Assembly (NCBI GenBank): GCA_019459505.1
Contig: JAIBEV010000098.1
Coordinates: 1-64,000, forward strand
DNA: 64,000 nt
DNA from: Candidatus Paracaedibacteraceae bacterium
GTDB lineage: Bacteria > Pseudomonadota > Alphaproteobacteria > Paracaedibacterales > Paracaedibacteraceae
Reading direction: 5' to 3'
Position 1 is the stretch's first letter. Each line of letters starts with the position of its first letter. Positions 27,172 through 36,097 of this stretch are shown piece after piece. Below the pieces are notes generated by a model. The model did not search any database. It was not told the DNA's origin and saw nothing but the letters and a program-made list of their open reading frames with translations. A program made the translations under genes and the position numbers.

Positions 27172-28566
27172 ATGAACAATTTTATTAAATATCTCTTGAT
27201 CACCATGACAGTTTGTACGCCTCTTTCTGCAGAGGCTAAAAAGTGTAAAAAGAAGGTAAAATGCGCTCATCCTAAGGCTAAGATTGTAAAGCCAAAACGG
27301 ATTGCAGCGCCTGTTTCTTCATCGGATGAGGAAACTCAGGGTCGGCTTAGAACCTTGGAAAATAAAATTAAGAAACTGGAAGAAAGCGCTTTTAGTGAGC
27401 CAGCAAAAGACTTAACTCACTCAACTATTCCTCAATCATTTGTGAGTCCAGGCAATCCAAAAAGTTCTGTTAAATTGAGTGGTCAGATTAACCGATTTAT
27501 TGCTTACCGCGATAATGGTAATCAGAGTCGGGTGGAACATTTAGATTCGTCGGCAAGCTCTAGCCGTGTCAATATTACAGGTCTCTCTAACATTAACTCA
27601 AAATTTCAAATTCAGGCGGTCTTGGAAACTGAGTTGACAGATGGGGTCCAATCGGCTGCTTCTGAAGCAGATATAGGCTCTGCCCCTATTGGGTCAGCTT
27701 ATGGAGATACAAGTCCTATTGTTCGTAATCGTAGAATAGAGGCTGTTTTTAAACATGATCACTTTGGAACGTTATTTGTTGGGAAAGGACATACCGCCAG
27801 TGACGGCGTTTCCGAAGTTGGTTTCTCAGGAACAACGGGTATTAGTAATGAATCTGAAGCTCCTGGTAATCTAGGAGGATTTAGGTTCTATAACAAGACA
27901 TTGCGAACATCAGTGAATCAGCGCATCGCTTCAGATGCTTTTCGAAATATGGATGGATTGCAACGAGCCAATCGCATCCGTTATGATTCTCCGTCTTTTA
28001 AAGGGGTCATTATTGGGTTAACTCACACAAATGGCGATCAATCTGATCAGAGTATTAAGTATGCCTGTCGGTTTGGGAAAACGAAAGTGGGAGCCGCAAT
28101 TGCTCATACCTATCAGCCCTTCAGCACAGTAACCGTCAATAATGTGTCCTACTCCCGGTCTCATCATACCTATCATGGTTCCTTTGCCATCTATAACAAT
28201 GGATTTAGTTTTGGTGCAGCAGGGGGAATAGAAAAATACCGTCTTAAAACAGCTGTTAAGCAGCCAAAACGCAAGCCAGCAACATTTTGGTTTATGAAGG
28301 CGGGGTACCAAACTAAGCTTATCAATTGCGGTAAGACTGCTTTTGCGGTTGATTTTGGTTACTTTAAAGCGAATACCTTACTTGAAACCAATATAAACCT
28401 TGCAAATAATGAAAGGGCTAAGAGCTACGCCCTGACAATTGTTCAAAATTTTGATTCAGCCGGTGCAGAAGTTTATTTTTCGGCGCGTAATTATCATTTT
28501 GAGCAGCCTTTTGCCTCTTATAAAGATGCTATTGTTGTGTTGGTAGGTACCCGTGTCAAATTCTAA
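27172..28566 (+). CDS. Gram-negative porin
   Basis: 464-aa outer-membrane protein. It has a signal peptide (NFIKYLLITMTVCTPLSAEA), a Lys-rich segment (26-45), a short coiled coil (RLRTLENKIKKLEE, about 59-72), and then a beta-barrel resembling the general porin family: VKLSGQINRFIAYRDNG at the first strand, alternating hydrophobic strands throughout, and a C-terminal aromatic ending VGTRVKF as expected for BAM recognition. The N-terminal Lys-rich coil is like that of trimeric porins that bind peptidoglycan. A small lipoprotein gene overlaps the end. Confidence 0.85.
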   Translation: MNNFIKYLLITMTVCTPLSAEAKKCKKKVKCAHPKAKIVKPKRIAAPVSSSDEETQGRLRTLENKIKKLEESAFSEPAKDLTHSTIPQSFVSPGNPKSSVKLSGQINRFIAYRDNGNQSRVEHLDSSASSSRVNITGLSNINSKFQIQAVLETELTDGVQSAASEADIGSAPIGSAYGDTSPIVRNRRIEAVFKHDHFGTLFVGKGHTASDGVSEVGFSGTTGISNESEAPGNLGGFRFYNKTLRTSVNQRIASDAFRNMDGLQRANRIRYDSPSFKGVIIGLTHTNGDQSDQSIKYACRFGKTKVGAAIAHTYQPFSTVTVNNVSYSRSHHTYHGSFAIYNNGFSFGAAGGIEKYRLKTAVKQPKRKPATFWFMKAGYQTKLINCGKTAFAVDFGYFKANTLLETNINLANNERAKSYALTIVQNFDSAGAEVYFSARNYHFEQPFASYKDAIVVLVGTRVKF

Positions 28567-28771
28567 GATTTACCTTCTCTTAATGGTGGCTCTAAGCCTG
28601 GTTGCCTGTTCAGAAAATTACACCCCTGACTCATTGCCAGAGCCTAATGCCATAAAAGAAGGAAAGGGTTTGTTTTCAGGTGAGGATGGCACCTTGACCT
28701 TGTATGCCTCGGATGAGGATGTTTGTGGATCTCAGAGGGTAGCTAAAGCAACGGTAAGGTCGCTTAAATAA
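28553..28771 (+). CDS. Small lipoprotein, unknown function
   Basis: 72 aa from GTG 28553 with TAGG 6 bp upstream; overlaps the porin stop by 14 bp in another frame. The signal sequence ends in a lipobox (SLVAC), so Cys19 should be lipid-modified. The mature part is short and acidic with one further Cys. The overlap with the porin suggests co-translation and a role at the outer membrane, but nothing else can be said. Confidence 0.65.
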   Translation: MSNSKIYLLLMVALSLVACSENYTPDSLPEPNAIKEGKGLFSGEDGTLTLYASDEDVCGSQRVAKATVRSLK

Positions 28772-29024
28772 CCAAAACCGTTTACAATATTTAAAATTTT
28801 AGCCCATCGACCCACCATTACCTCACGATGAATAGATTGTGGAGCTGGCAATTGACTTATTTTTTGAAATTTAAGAGCCAATCATGAAATCTAGGTGAAC
28901 GTGGTAGGGAAAGTTATATCCGCTGCCAAGACTTTCTAGGATTTAAGGTAGCCTCAATGGTCTTCCATCAGTCTTATAGGAGCTTTAACAACAAAAAATC
29001 TCAGTTTAAAGAAAGGAAACTATA

Positions 29025-30164
29025 ATGAAGCAAATCCTGGTACCCTTAACTATAAGAGCAATGTTCTGTGCTTCTGCCTCATTATCAGCAGAAAATAACT
29101 ATATGGATCTAACGCTGCCCGAATTCGAGGGAAGCTATCTTTTTAGTCCTCTCGGAATAAATGAAACTCTTAAAATCACCCAATTAATTATTCCTTCTTC
29201 TGAAAAAGATCGTCAAAAGTTTCTTAAATTATTTCTAAAAAATCGCAAAGAATTATCCTCAGCGGTTGACTTTACCTCTTATGTTATTTTGGATGATTCA
29301 ATTTCAATGAAAGAGAGAATGTTAGAGCAGTTAACGAATGTTGGAAATATTGTACTAAAAACCAACTTTTCCAATCCCCTTGAAACGGTAAGTCTCATTA
29401 ATCAAAGGGTAGAAGATAAAACGCAAGGGCTGATTAGTAAAATTATTGAGGTTCCTGAGGTCCCGACAAATAGAGGGATGGTTCTCCTGAATACGGTCGT
29501 GATAAGAAGTGCCTGGAAATATCCATTAAAAGAAAAAGCCGACGCCCTATTGTTTAGGTTTTCTGAGGAAGCAGTTTCGAATGTAAGAGCAAATTGTGGT
29601 CCTGTTAGCTGTCAACTTTATGAGTCAGAACAGTCATATTTTGTGGGATTAGAAACAACTGAACTTGATTTAAGCATGATTTTTAAACTCAACAAAAATG
29701 GTTATACCAGTAGTCCTTTAACCAGATCTGAACTTCTTGCTTATCACCATAAAAAGATTCCTCAACAAATTATGCTGACGCTTCCAAGTGGATATATTGC
29801 TTCAACTCATGATCTTCTCAGATCTCTCTCGGCCGACCCTTCCATTCTTAAGTTTAAGACAGCAAGTTTAACAATAGATACAATAAAGCAAGTGGTTATC
29901 CTTGAATGGGATAACTTAGGCCTTACAGGGGGAGCATCCACTGCTTCAGAGAATGAGGTAATGCTAATGGACATCCACCCTCTAAAAGAGATCACAATTG
30001 ATAGACCCTTTAGTTTTGCTTGTATTCAGGAAACATTTACTAATCCAGAAATTATATTGATAGGAAGTATTCAAGATATGGATGGTTTGATCGCCCATTA
30101 TACAAGCAAGCGTAGTTATGGGTTAAAAAGAAATTTTGTTTCATCTGGTGAAGAAAAACATTAA
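29025..30164 (+). CDS. Secreted serpin-like protein
   Basis: 379 aa with a signal peptide (QILVPLTIRAMFCASASLSA). It matches serpins along its length: YLFSPLGINETL (39-50) for the N-terminal SPLSI box; LINQRVEDKTQGLISKII (124-141) followed by MVLLNTVVIRSAWKYPL (152-168) for the INxWVxxxTxGxI and LVNAIYFKGxW boxes; IMLTLPSGY (249-257); and DRPFSF (326-331) near the end. The reactive loop hinge reads GLTGGASTAS (299-308), small residues as in inhibitory serpins, though Leu replaces Thr/Ser at P14. The scissile bond would fall near EVMLMD (311-316). Serpins trap serine or cysteine proteases. AAAGGAAA precedes the ATG. A peptidase-like gene follows 41 bp downstream. Confidence 0.8.
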   Translation: MKQILVPLTIRAMFCASASLSAENNYMDLTLPEFEGSYLFSPLGINETLKITQLIIPSSEKDRQKFLKLFLKNRKELSSAVDFTSYVILDDSISMKERMLEQLTNVGNIVLKTNFSNPLETVSLINQRVEDKTQGLISKIIEVPEVPTNRGMVLLNTVVIRSAWKYPLKEKADALLFRFSEEAVSNVRANCGPVSCQLYESEQSYFVGLETTELDLSMIFKLNKNGYTSSPLTRSELLAYHHKKIPQQIMLTLPSGYIASTHDLLRSLSADPSILKFKTASLTIDTIKQVVILEWDNLGLTGGASTASENEVMLMDIHPLKEITIDRPFSFACIQETFTNPEIILIGSIQDMDGLIAHYTSKRSYGLKRNFVSSGEEKH

Positions 30165-30205
30165 TATTAAGGAATATTTTAGTAAATTTGTTAATAGGGA
30201 CAACA

Positions 30206-31963
30206 ATGATAAATTTAATGCCAATTACCTATGCCACTGATCAAACTGGACAACAAGCAAATACAGCGATAAGTCACGAAATTTGTAATACAATTGCCAT
30301 GAATTTTTTGAGTCATAGCCCCGTAGAAGTTAAATGTGATGCAGGTTTATCTGAATTTGCGACTGTGGGTACGCTCATGATGAAAGGCTATACAGATACC
30401 TGGCAAAAGGTATATGAGGCTTTGTTAATAGATCTTAAGGAGCAGTATGCTCTTTTAAATAAAGCGTCTATTCTGCAGCGGCGCGAAATTGAATTAACGA
30501 TTTCAATTGTCGAAGATTATCTTAATATGATGGCTTTAAATAAACACTACCGGCGTGTAAGTTTATTTATGCCTCCTAACCTTGTAGATCCTCAAGATGC
30601 TATTGATGCTATTGGATTTGTGTTTGGAAATTTAAAGAGCCTTATTGTTAAGGGATATATACCGGAAATCGTGGCTCAGAGATTTAAATTTTATGTAATG
30701 CCGGGTGCTAATCTCTTAAGTTTTATTGATGGAGCTATTGCGGAATTAAAACATCTGATGAATCAATATTCCCACCAGGGCGGTGATATCCTTTACCCTT
30801 CTGTGCGTCAACTTGATGATATTATCGATCCTAAAAAGCTTGAGGCAATTGTCAAGGAACTGCCAACTTTAATTGGCGACGGACACGCGCTAGTGATTAG
30901 TGAGTTTCAAGCCCAGATTGATCGTTATGTAGAGTTTATCAATACAACTTTACGGCCCCATGCTTCTTTGGAAAGCTTATTGCCCCGAGACTTGTACCTA
31001 ACTTATTTAAGGTTGTATGGTGTTTATGATCTACCAGAGACGCTTATTGATCGTGCTAAAAAGGATTGGGATATTTATTATAAACGGTATCAGGACTTAG
31101 CGCTCAAAATTGCCCAAGAAAGAGGTATATCGATCACTAATCCTGCTCAATTAGTTTTGGCTTTAGAGCGGGAAACAGGCTCCGATGATCCGCAACTCGT
31201 GATGGAGCGCTATGAAGCAGCCCAAGCTCAAATGGAAGAGTATATCATACGCGATAACTTAATGACATTACCCGGTCGTCCGATCCGGATGCGGGTAGGA
31301 ACAGCCGCAGAAGAAGCAACTTTTCCAGTCCCTCATGTTATCACGCCTAATTTTATTGGTAATACAGGGACAGTGTGGCCGGAATTTGTCTTGTGTGATC
31401 TGCTTGGGAATTCAAGTTCTATGACAGCAGATCCCTTGATTGTCCATGAAGGTCGCCCGGGACATGATTTGCAATTTTCCCGCATGGTCGAGCTTTATTT
31501 GGAAGGAAAGCTCAATCTCATAGAGACTGTTATCGCTAGCAATTCAGCTAATGCTGAGGGGTGGGCCCATTATGTGGAGTACTTGATGACTGATTATATG
31601 TCTCTAGAATCTCAGCTCGCTGCTCTCAAAGATCAATTATTGCGCATTGGTCGGATGTTTCTTGATCCGCAACTAAACAGTCAACAAATTGGATTTGATG
31701 ATGTGGTGAAATTTATCAAAGAAGAAGTTGGTTTTGAATCGATGGCAAAATCAGAGGCTAAACGTTATAGTTTTCAACTGCCAGGGCAAGCGACATCTTA
31801 CCGCTATGGAGCTATCAAAATTATGGACTTACGCGATAAGATACGCCAAGAAATTGGTGATCAGTTTAGCTTGCAAAAATTCCATGACTCAATCTTGTCC
31901 TTTGGTCTAATGCCTGTGGATTTATATGCCGATTTGATTAAAGATAGAATGGCTGTATTGTAA
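30206..31963 (+). CDS. DUF885 family zinc-peptidase-like protein
   Basis: 585 aa. The C-terminal half carries the DUF885 metallopeptidase-like motifs HEGRPGHDLQ (about 414-423) and NAEGWAHYVE (about 449-458), with the HExxxGH and downstream Glu expected to bind zinc. The N-terminal half is helical. ATG 30206 has AGGGA 7 bp upstream. A TTG at 30188 would add LIGTTM and give a more signal-like N-terminus ending TYA before TDQ, so export is possible but uncertain. Spacing of 41 bp from the serpin-like gene implies one transcript. DUF885 members are little studied; some act as dipeptide or peptide hydrolases. Confidence 0.82.
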   Translation: MINLMPITYATDQTGQQANTAISHEICNTIAMNFLSHSPVEVKCDAGLSEFATVGTLMMKGYTDTWQKVYEALLIDLKEQYALLNKASILQRREIELTISIVEDYLNMMALNKHYRRVSLFMPPNLVDPQDAIDAIGFVFGNLKSLIVKGYIPEIVAQRFKFYVMPGANLLSFIDGAIAELKHLMNQYSHQGGDILYPSVRQLDDIIDPKKLEAIVKELPTLIGDGHALVISEFQAQIDRYVEFINTTLRPHASLESLLPRDLYLTYLRLYGVYDLPETLIDRAKKDWDIYYKRYQDLALKIAQERGISITNPAQLVLALERETGSDDPQLVMERYEAAQAQMEEYIIRDNLMTLPGRPIRMRVGTAAEEATFPVPHVITPNFIGNTGTVWPEFVLCDLLGNSSSMTADPLIVHEGRPGHDLQFSRMVELYLEGKLNLIETVIASNSANAEGWAHYVEYLMTDYMSLESQLAALKDQLLRIGRMFLDPQLNSQQIGFDDVVKFIKEEVGFESMAKSEAKRYSFQLPGQATSYRYGAIKIMDLRDKIRQEIGDQFSLQKFHDSILSFGLMPVDLYADLIKDRMAVL

Positions 31964-32263
31964 AGGGAGAGGGTACCCATCTGCCCCTGCCTTTGATCCT
32001 ATCTATCCCGTCTCTCCTCCTCAAAAAATCTTGTAGAAGTAAAGGTCCCTTCTTATGCAGTAGATGGCTTATACCTTACCTTATTTTTTTGACTATATAA
32101 TTTTTAATGATTTTTCTTCATAGGGGACAACCGCTCTTTCTTCATTAATTATAGAGAGCTTGCTGTTATAGAGGGACTATAGTCTGCTTTCTAAAGTATA
32201 CAGACAACACCATCGCAGTGTACAGCGTAAATTTCTGCACAGAATTATCGGGAGGGGGGAAGA
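31964..32263. other. Spacer before tRNA-Glu
   Basis: 300 bp with no convincing gene. A short palindrome TTCTGCACAGAA lies at about 32232-32243, downstream of the tRNA on its own strand; it may help end that transcript. Confidence 0.35.
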
Positions 32264-32339
32264 TGGCGTCTCCTACGGGATTTGAACCCGTGTTGCCGCC
32301 GTGAGAGGGCGGTGTCCTAGGCCTCTAGACGAAGGAGAC
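32264..32339 (-). tRNA. tRNA-Glu (anticodon CTC)
   Basis: On the minus strand the 76-nt sequence has a 7-bp acceptor stem (GTCTCCT / AGGAGAC), discriminator G and encoded CCA. The anticodon arm is CCGCC-CTCTCAC-GGCGG, placing CTC at 34-36 for codon GAG. The T arm has GGGTTTGAATCCC, with the conserved TTTGAATC loop. All arms can pair by eye. Confidence 0.95.
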
Positions 32340-32490
32340 AAGTAACATATGCAATATATAGGGTTTTTTGTAACCTAATGCAAGTGAATTGTTAAATATT
32401 ACTGAAAAAGAGGCCTAAAAAGAGAGGTAATTACCAGGCCTTTGAAACTATTAAGTTTATCCTAGAAAGAGTGAATTTTAGCAGTATTTT

Positions 32491-32545
32491 CCCGTTAATT
32501 TCCTGTTAATACCCATATAATCCCATTGTTTCCCACCATATCCCA
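32491..32545. promoter_or_regulatory. MraZ-box array upstream of mraZ
   Basis: TCCCA occurs exactly every 10 bp at 32521, 32531 and 32541, with weaker versions at about 32512, 32502 and 32491. Read on the minus strand these are TGGGA boxes separated by 5 bp, the known binding pattern of MraZ (TGGGN direct repeats). They start 26 bp before the mraZ start codon, so autoregulation of the dcw operon is expected. A possible promoter (TTGAAA at 32442, TAGAAA at 32464) lies just upstream. Confidence 0.75.
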
Positions 32546-32570
32546 TGTTATAGATAAAATGGGAGGACAC

Positions 32571-33011
32571 GTGGCATTATTTCTATCCACATTTACGAAT
32601 AAAATAGACAAAAAGGGACGAGTATCTATTCCGGCCCCTTTTCGTACAGTTTTATCGACCCAAAGCTTTCAAGGAATCGTGCTTTTTAGATCCTTGAATC
32701 GTCCTGTCATTGATGGATGTGGTTTTGATCGTCTTAACCGTCTAAGTGAACAGCTCGAAACGGGTGATTTTATACCCAGCGTAAATCATGACTACACTGC
32801 TATGATGTTTGCTGAAGCAAGAATGCTATCGTTTGATGCTGAGGGACGCGTGTCTATCCCTGAAGATTTGTTGCACCATGCGGCAATTCAAGAACAGATA
32901 ACTTTTGTAGGTCGGGGGCCAACATTTGAATTATGGTGCCCCACAGCATTTGCGGCGGATCATGAACACCGTCGTCAACGCTTATTATCCCAGCAAGGGG
33001 GGCAGGGATGA
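32571..33011 (+). CDS. mraZ: Transcriptional regulator MraZ
   Basis: Cytoplasmic DNA-binding regulator at the head of the division and cell wall (dcw) cluster. GTG 32571 is preceded by GGAGG and yields the usual N-terminus ALFLSTFTNKIDKKGRVSIP; longer in-frame starts would read through the MraZ boxes. The protein is 146 aa with two SpoVT/AbrB-like repeats, each with a DxxGRVSIP motif (DKKGRVSIP and DAEGRVSIP). Its stop overlaps rsmH by 4 bp. Confidence 0.93.
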   Translation: MALFLSTFTNKIDKKGRVSIPAPFRTVLSTQSFQGIVLFRSLNRPVIDGCGFDRLNRLSEQLETGDFIPSVNHDYTAMMFAEARMLSFDAEGRVSIPEDLLHHAAIQEQITFVGRGPTFELWCPTAFAADHEHRRQRLLSQQGGQG

Positions 33012-33955
33012 GCCATATTCCAGTGCTCTTAAATGAGATGCTTGATGCTCTCGCTGTAAAGGATGGGGCTGTCTATATTGATGGTACATTCGGAGGTGGG
33101 GGGTACACTCGAGCCATTCTTAATAAGGCAGACTGTCAGGTGATTGCTGTGGATCGTGATCCGGCAGCTATAGCTCGCGCTTATGAGTTACAGAAAGAAT
33201 ATCCTGGCCGTTTGCATGTGTTTCACGGTGTGTTTTCTGATTTACCAGCGCTGGTGGCTAAAAGTCAATTTGATCGAATTGATGGCATCGTTTTCGATTT
33301 TGGCGCGTCATCCTATCAAATTGATACGCCCGATCGTGGTTTTTCATTCCGTTTTGATGGGCCCTTAGATATGCGGATGTCTAATGAGGGTGAAAGTGCA
33401 GCCGATATCATCAATACTTATGATGAAGAAGACCTTGCCAACACTATTTATAAATATGGCGAAGAACATCGCTCACGACGGATTGCGCGCGCCATTGTTG
33501 AATTAAGAAAGGTTAAGCCCATTCAAACGACTTTGGAGCTTGCAAACCTAATAAAATCAAAGCTTGGCGGCCGAGCAGATGCCCAGCATCCAGCCACATT
33601 AACATTTCAAGCCTTGCGTATAAAAGTAAATAATGAGTTAATAGAGATTGAACGTGGTTTAAAGTTTGCTGAGGATTTTCTTTGTGCTGAAGGGCGGCTT
33701 GTTGCTGTAACTTTTCATTCTTTAGAAGATAGAATTGTGAAAGGTTTCTTGCGCGAAAAAGCTGTTCGTAAACACAAACAGTCAAGATTATTACCCGGGG
33801 AGAAAGAACCTTCCCCGCCAAGTTTTGTTGATCTCTACCCGAAGGGCGTCGCTCCGTCAGAGTCAGAAATATCAGTCAATCCACGGTCTAGATCTGCGCG
33901 ACTCCGTGCGGCTGTGCGCCTGCCTTCTGGACAACAAGGAGGAAGGGATGCGTAA
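33008..33955 (+). CDS. rsmH: 16S rRNA m4C1402 methyltransferase
   Basis: 315-aa SAM-dependent enzyme that methylates N4 of C1402 in 16S rRNA (formerly MraW). The N-terminal IPVLLNEMLDAL, the SAM loop GTFGGGGYTRAIL near 24-36, DRDPAA, and the later VTFHSLEDRIVKGF are typical. Its ATG overlaps the mraZ stop (ATGA), and its own stop overlaps ftsL by 8 bp. Confidence 0.96.
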   Translation: MSHIPVLLNEMLDALAVKDGAVYIDGTFGGGGYTRAILNKADCQVIAVDRDPAAIARAYELQKEYPGRLHVFHGVFSDLPALVAKSQFDRIDGIVFDFGASSYQIDTPDRGFSFRFDGPLDMRMSNEGESAADIINTYDEEDLANTIYKYGEEHRSRRIARAIVELRKVKPIQTTLELANLIKSKLGGRADAQHPATLTFQALRIKVNNELIEIERGLKFAEDFLCAEGRLVAVTFHSLEDRIVKGFLREKAVRKHKQSRLLPGEKEPSPPSFVDLYPKGVAPSESEISVNPRSRSARLRAAVRLPSGQQGGRDA

Positions 33956-34352
33956 GAGCACACTTGTCGTCGGTCTATTAACGGCAGCTATTGGTTTTGG
34001 ATTATTCCAATTGAAGTATGAAGTGATGACGTTGGAAATTGAATATCGACAATTAAATCGCAATATCAGATTAAGCGAAGAATCAATCTCTGTTCTAAAA
34101 GCAGAGTGGGCTCATCTCACCAATCCATCATCTTTACAAAATATGGCAAGAAAGCACTTAGATGTTGATACAGTAACGCCAAAGCAATTAATATCTTTTA
34201 AAAGGATTCCTAAGTCCTATCAAGGTGCTCCAAAATTTGCGATGGCAAGTGCTCTTACAACTTCTAAAAGCCCTGATTCAGAGCTTGATATGATTCTCGA
34301 TGAAGCCATTAAAGAAATTTCCTATGGTCCCATGCGAAGAGGGAAGCTTTAG
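33948..34352 (+). CDS. ftsL: Cell division protein FtsL
   Basis: 134-aa bitopic membrane protein of the divisome. One transmembrane segment near residues 5-21 is followed by a coiled-coil periplasmic region (LEIEYRQLNRNIRLSEESISVLKAEWAHL by heptad pattern, about 29-57) and the NPSSLQNMARKHL segment typical of alphaproteobacterial FtsL. ATG 33948 follows GGAGG. The sequence is weakly conserved, so the name rests on layout and position between rsmH and ftsI. Confidence 0.88.
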   Translation: MRKSTLVVGLLTAAIGFGLFQLKYEVMTLEIEYRQLNRNIRLSEESISVLKAEWAHLTNPSSLQNMARKHLDVDTVTPKQLISFKRIPKSYQGAPKFAMASALTTSKSPDSELDMILDEAIKEISYGPMRRGKL

Positions 34353-34357
34353 GCATT

Positions 34358-36097
34358 ATGAAGCGTTTTATTAGTCGTCCTGTTGAGTTTTTGACCTATC
34401 ATTTGAATTCTTGGCAAAAGCTTATGCATGATCATAAAATCCTTGAAGCAGCCCGTAATCGGACGCTGGCTATGGGGGGGATTTTCTTATTGGCTTTTAT
34501 GGTTATTGGCGTTCGTTTGGTGGATGTTATGATCTTTCATGGCCATTCTCCCGAGGCAGAAACGACAATTACCCGTGTGGAACAACTTTTATCAAAGCGA
34601 GCTGATATTATTGACCGTAAGGGCGAAATTTTGGCTACCCATTTGGTAACTGGGTCTGTTTATGCAAACCCAAAAGTCATTATTAACGCAGAGGAAGCGG
34701 CCCTTAAAATCCATAAAGTTATCCCTGAATTAAAGTATGAAACTTTATTAAAAAGACTGAAATCGGAACGCGGTTTTATTTGGATTGTGCGCCATATTTC
34801 TCCGAAGTTACAGAATGAGATCAATAACTTGGGGATTCCAGGCGTTTACTTGCAGCGGGATGAACGGCGTGTTTATCCCCATGGTAATCTAGTTTCCCAT
34901 GTCTTGGGGTATTGTGGTATTGATAACAATGGCTTAGGAGGGGTGGAACAATTTTTTGACACCCGTTTACGTAAGGATCCTGGCACGCCTTTACAGTTAT
35001 CAATTGATATGCGTGTACAGCATTTAGTGCGTGAGGAATTACAAGCTGCCATTCATGAATTTTCCGCTGAGGGAGGCAATTGTATCATAATGACCGCTGA
35101 GGGTGAGATATTGGCAATGGTTTCTCTCCCTGATTTTGACCCCAATTTGCCTAATCAAAACTCGCTTAAGGCTATCTTCAATCGGAATACCTTAGGGAAT
35201 TATGAACCTGGTTCTATTTTTAAGATTTTTAATACAGCAATTGCTCTCGAAAGTAAGCGAGCTCGAATTAGCAGTATCTATGATGCCACCACACCGATTA
35301 AAGTAGGATCAAAGTCAATTACAGACTTTAAAGGAAAAAATCGTCCTCTAGATGTCCGCGAGGTTTTTGTTTATTCCTCTAATATTGGTTCTGCTAAAAT
35401 GGCCTTGGACTTTGGAGGTCGAGTTCAACGAGAATATTTTCACAAGTTTGGATTGCTTAAAGTACCAAAATTAGAACTTCCCGAAATTGGTTCTCCTCTA
35501 TTACCACCTTCTCATTGGTCAGATATCACGACGATGACTTTATCCTATGGATACGGAATTGCTGTCAGCCCACTCACAGTGGTTGATGCGGTGCGTGGCG
35601 TAATTAAAGGATATCGTAAATACCCCGCAACCATTTTAAAGCGGACAGAGGATGCGGCCCTGCAGGCTGATGGCGACCATAGAATTGTGTCAGAAAAGAC
35701 TGCCGCTACCATGCGAGATTTAATGCGTCTGGTTGTTCAGGAAGGGACTGCCAAAAAAGCTAATGTTCCCGGATATGAAGTGATAGGTAAGACCGGTACA
35801 GCCCACAAAAGTCAAGGCAAGCGTGGATATAATGTCGATCGTATTACATCGTTTGTAGGAGCATTTCCAAAGGATAATCCACAATATATTTTGGCGGTGT
35901 TCCTGGATAGTCCTAAACCCACTAAGAATACCCATGGTTATGCCACGGGTGGATGGAATGCGGCTCCGACTGCCGGCAAAATTATTGCAAGATTAGCCGC
36001 ACTAATGGGCGTGCAACCCACGGAAAATGATGCTATAAATGATAACTATGGATTCATCCCAATTCGCCATACCATTGTCGACAACCATGAAGATTAA
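34358..36097 (+). CDS. ftsI: Peptidoglycan transpeptidase FtsI (PBP3)
   Basis: 579-aa class B penicillin-binding protein that cross-links septal peptidoglycan. Transmembrane anchor near residues 37-58; the pedestal begins with RADIIDRKGEILA. The transpeptidase domain has all three motifs: SIFK (catalytic Ser286), SSN (340-342) and KTGT (478-481). It begins 5 bp after ftsL and its end overlaps murE by 11 bp. Confidence 0.96.
   Translation: MKRFISRPVEFLTYHLNSWQKLMHDHKILEAARNRTLAMGGIFLLAFMVIGVRLVDVMIFHGHSPEAETTITRVEQLLSKRADIIDRKGEILATHLVTGSVYANPKVIINAEEAALKIHKVIPELKYETLLKRLKSERGFIWIVRHISPKLQNEINNLGIPGVYLQRDERRVYPHGNLVSHVLGYCGIDNNGLGGVEQFFDTRLRKDPGTPLQLSIDMRVQHLVREELQAAIHEFSAEGGNCIIMTAEGEILAMVSLPDFDPNLPNQNSLKAIFNRNTLGNYEPGSIFKIFNTAIALESKRARISSIYDATTPIKVGSKSITDFKGKNRPLDVREVFVYSSNIGSAKMALDFGGRVQREYFHKFGLLKVPKLELPEIGSPLLPPSHWSDITTMTLSYGYGIAVSPLTVVDAVRGVIKGYRKYPATILKRTEDAALQADGDHRIVSEKTAATMRDLMRLVVQEGTAKKANVPGYEVIGKTGTAHKSQGKRGYNVDRITSFVGAFPKDNPQYILAVFLDSPKPTKNTHGYATGGWNAAPTAGKIIARLAALMGVQPTENDAINDNYGFIPIRHTIVDNHED

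Noticed and set aside
33825-33947. Longer ftsL start inside rsmH
   Set aside because: The 41 extra codons are an out-of-frame part of rsmH; ATG 33948 has GGAGG and a standard FtsL N-terminus.
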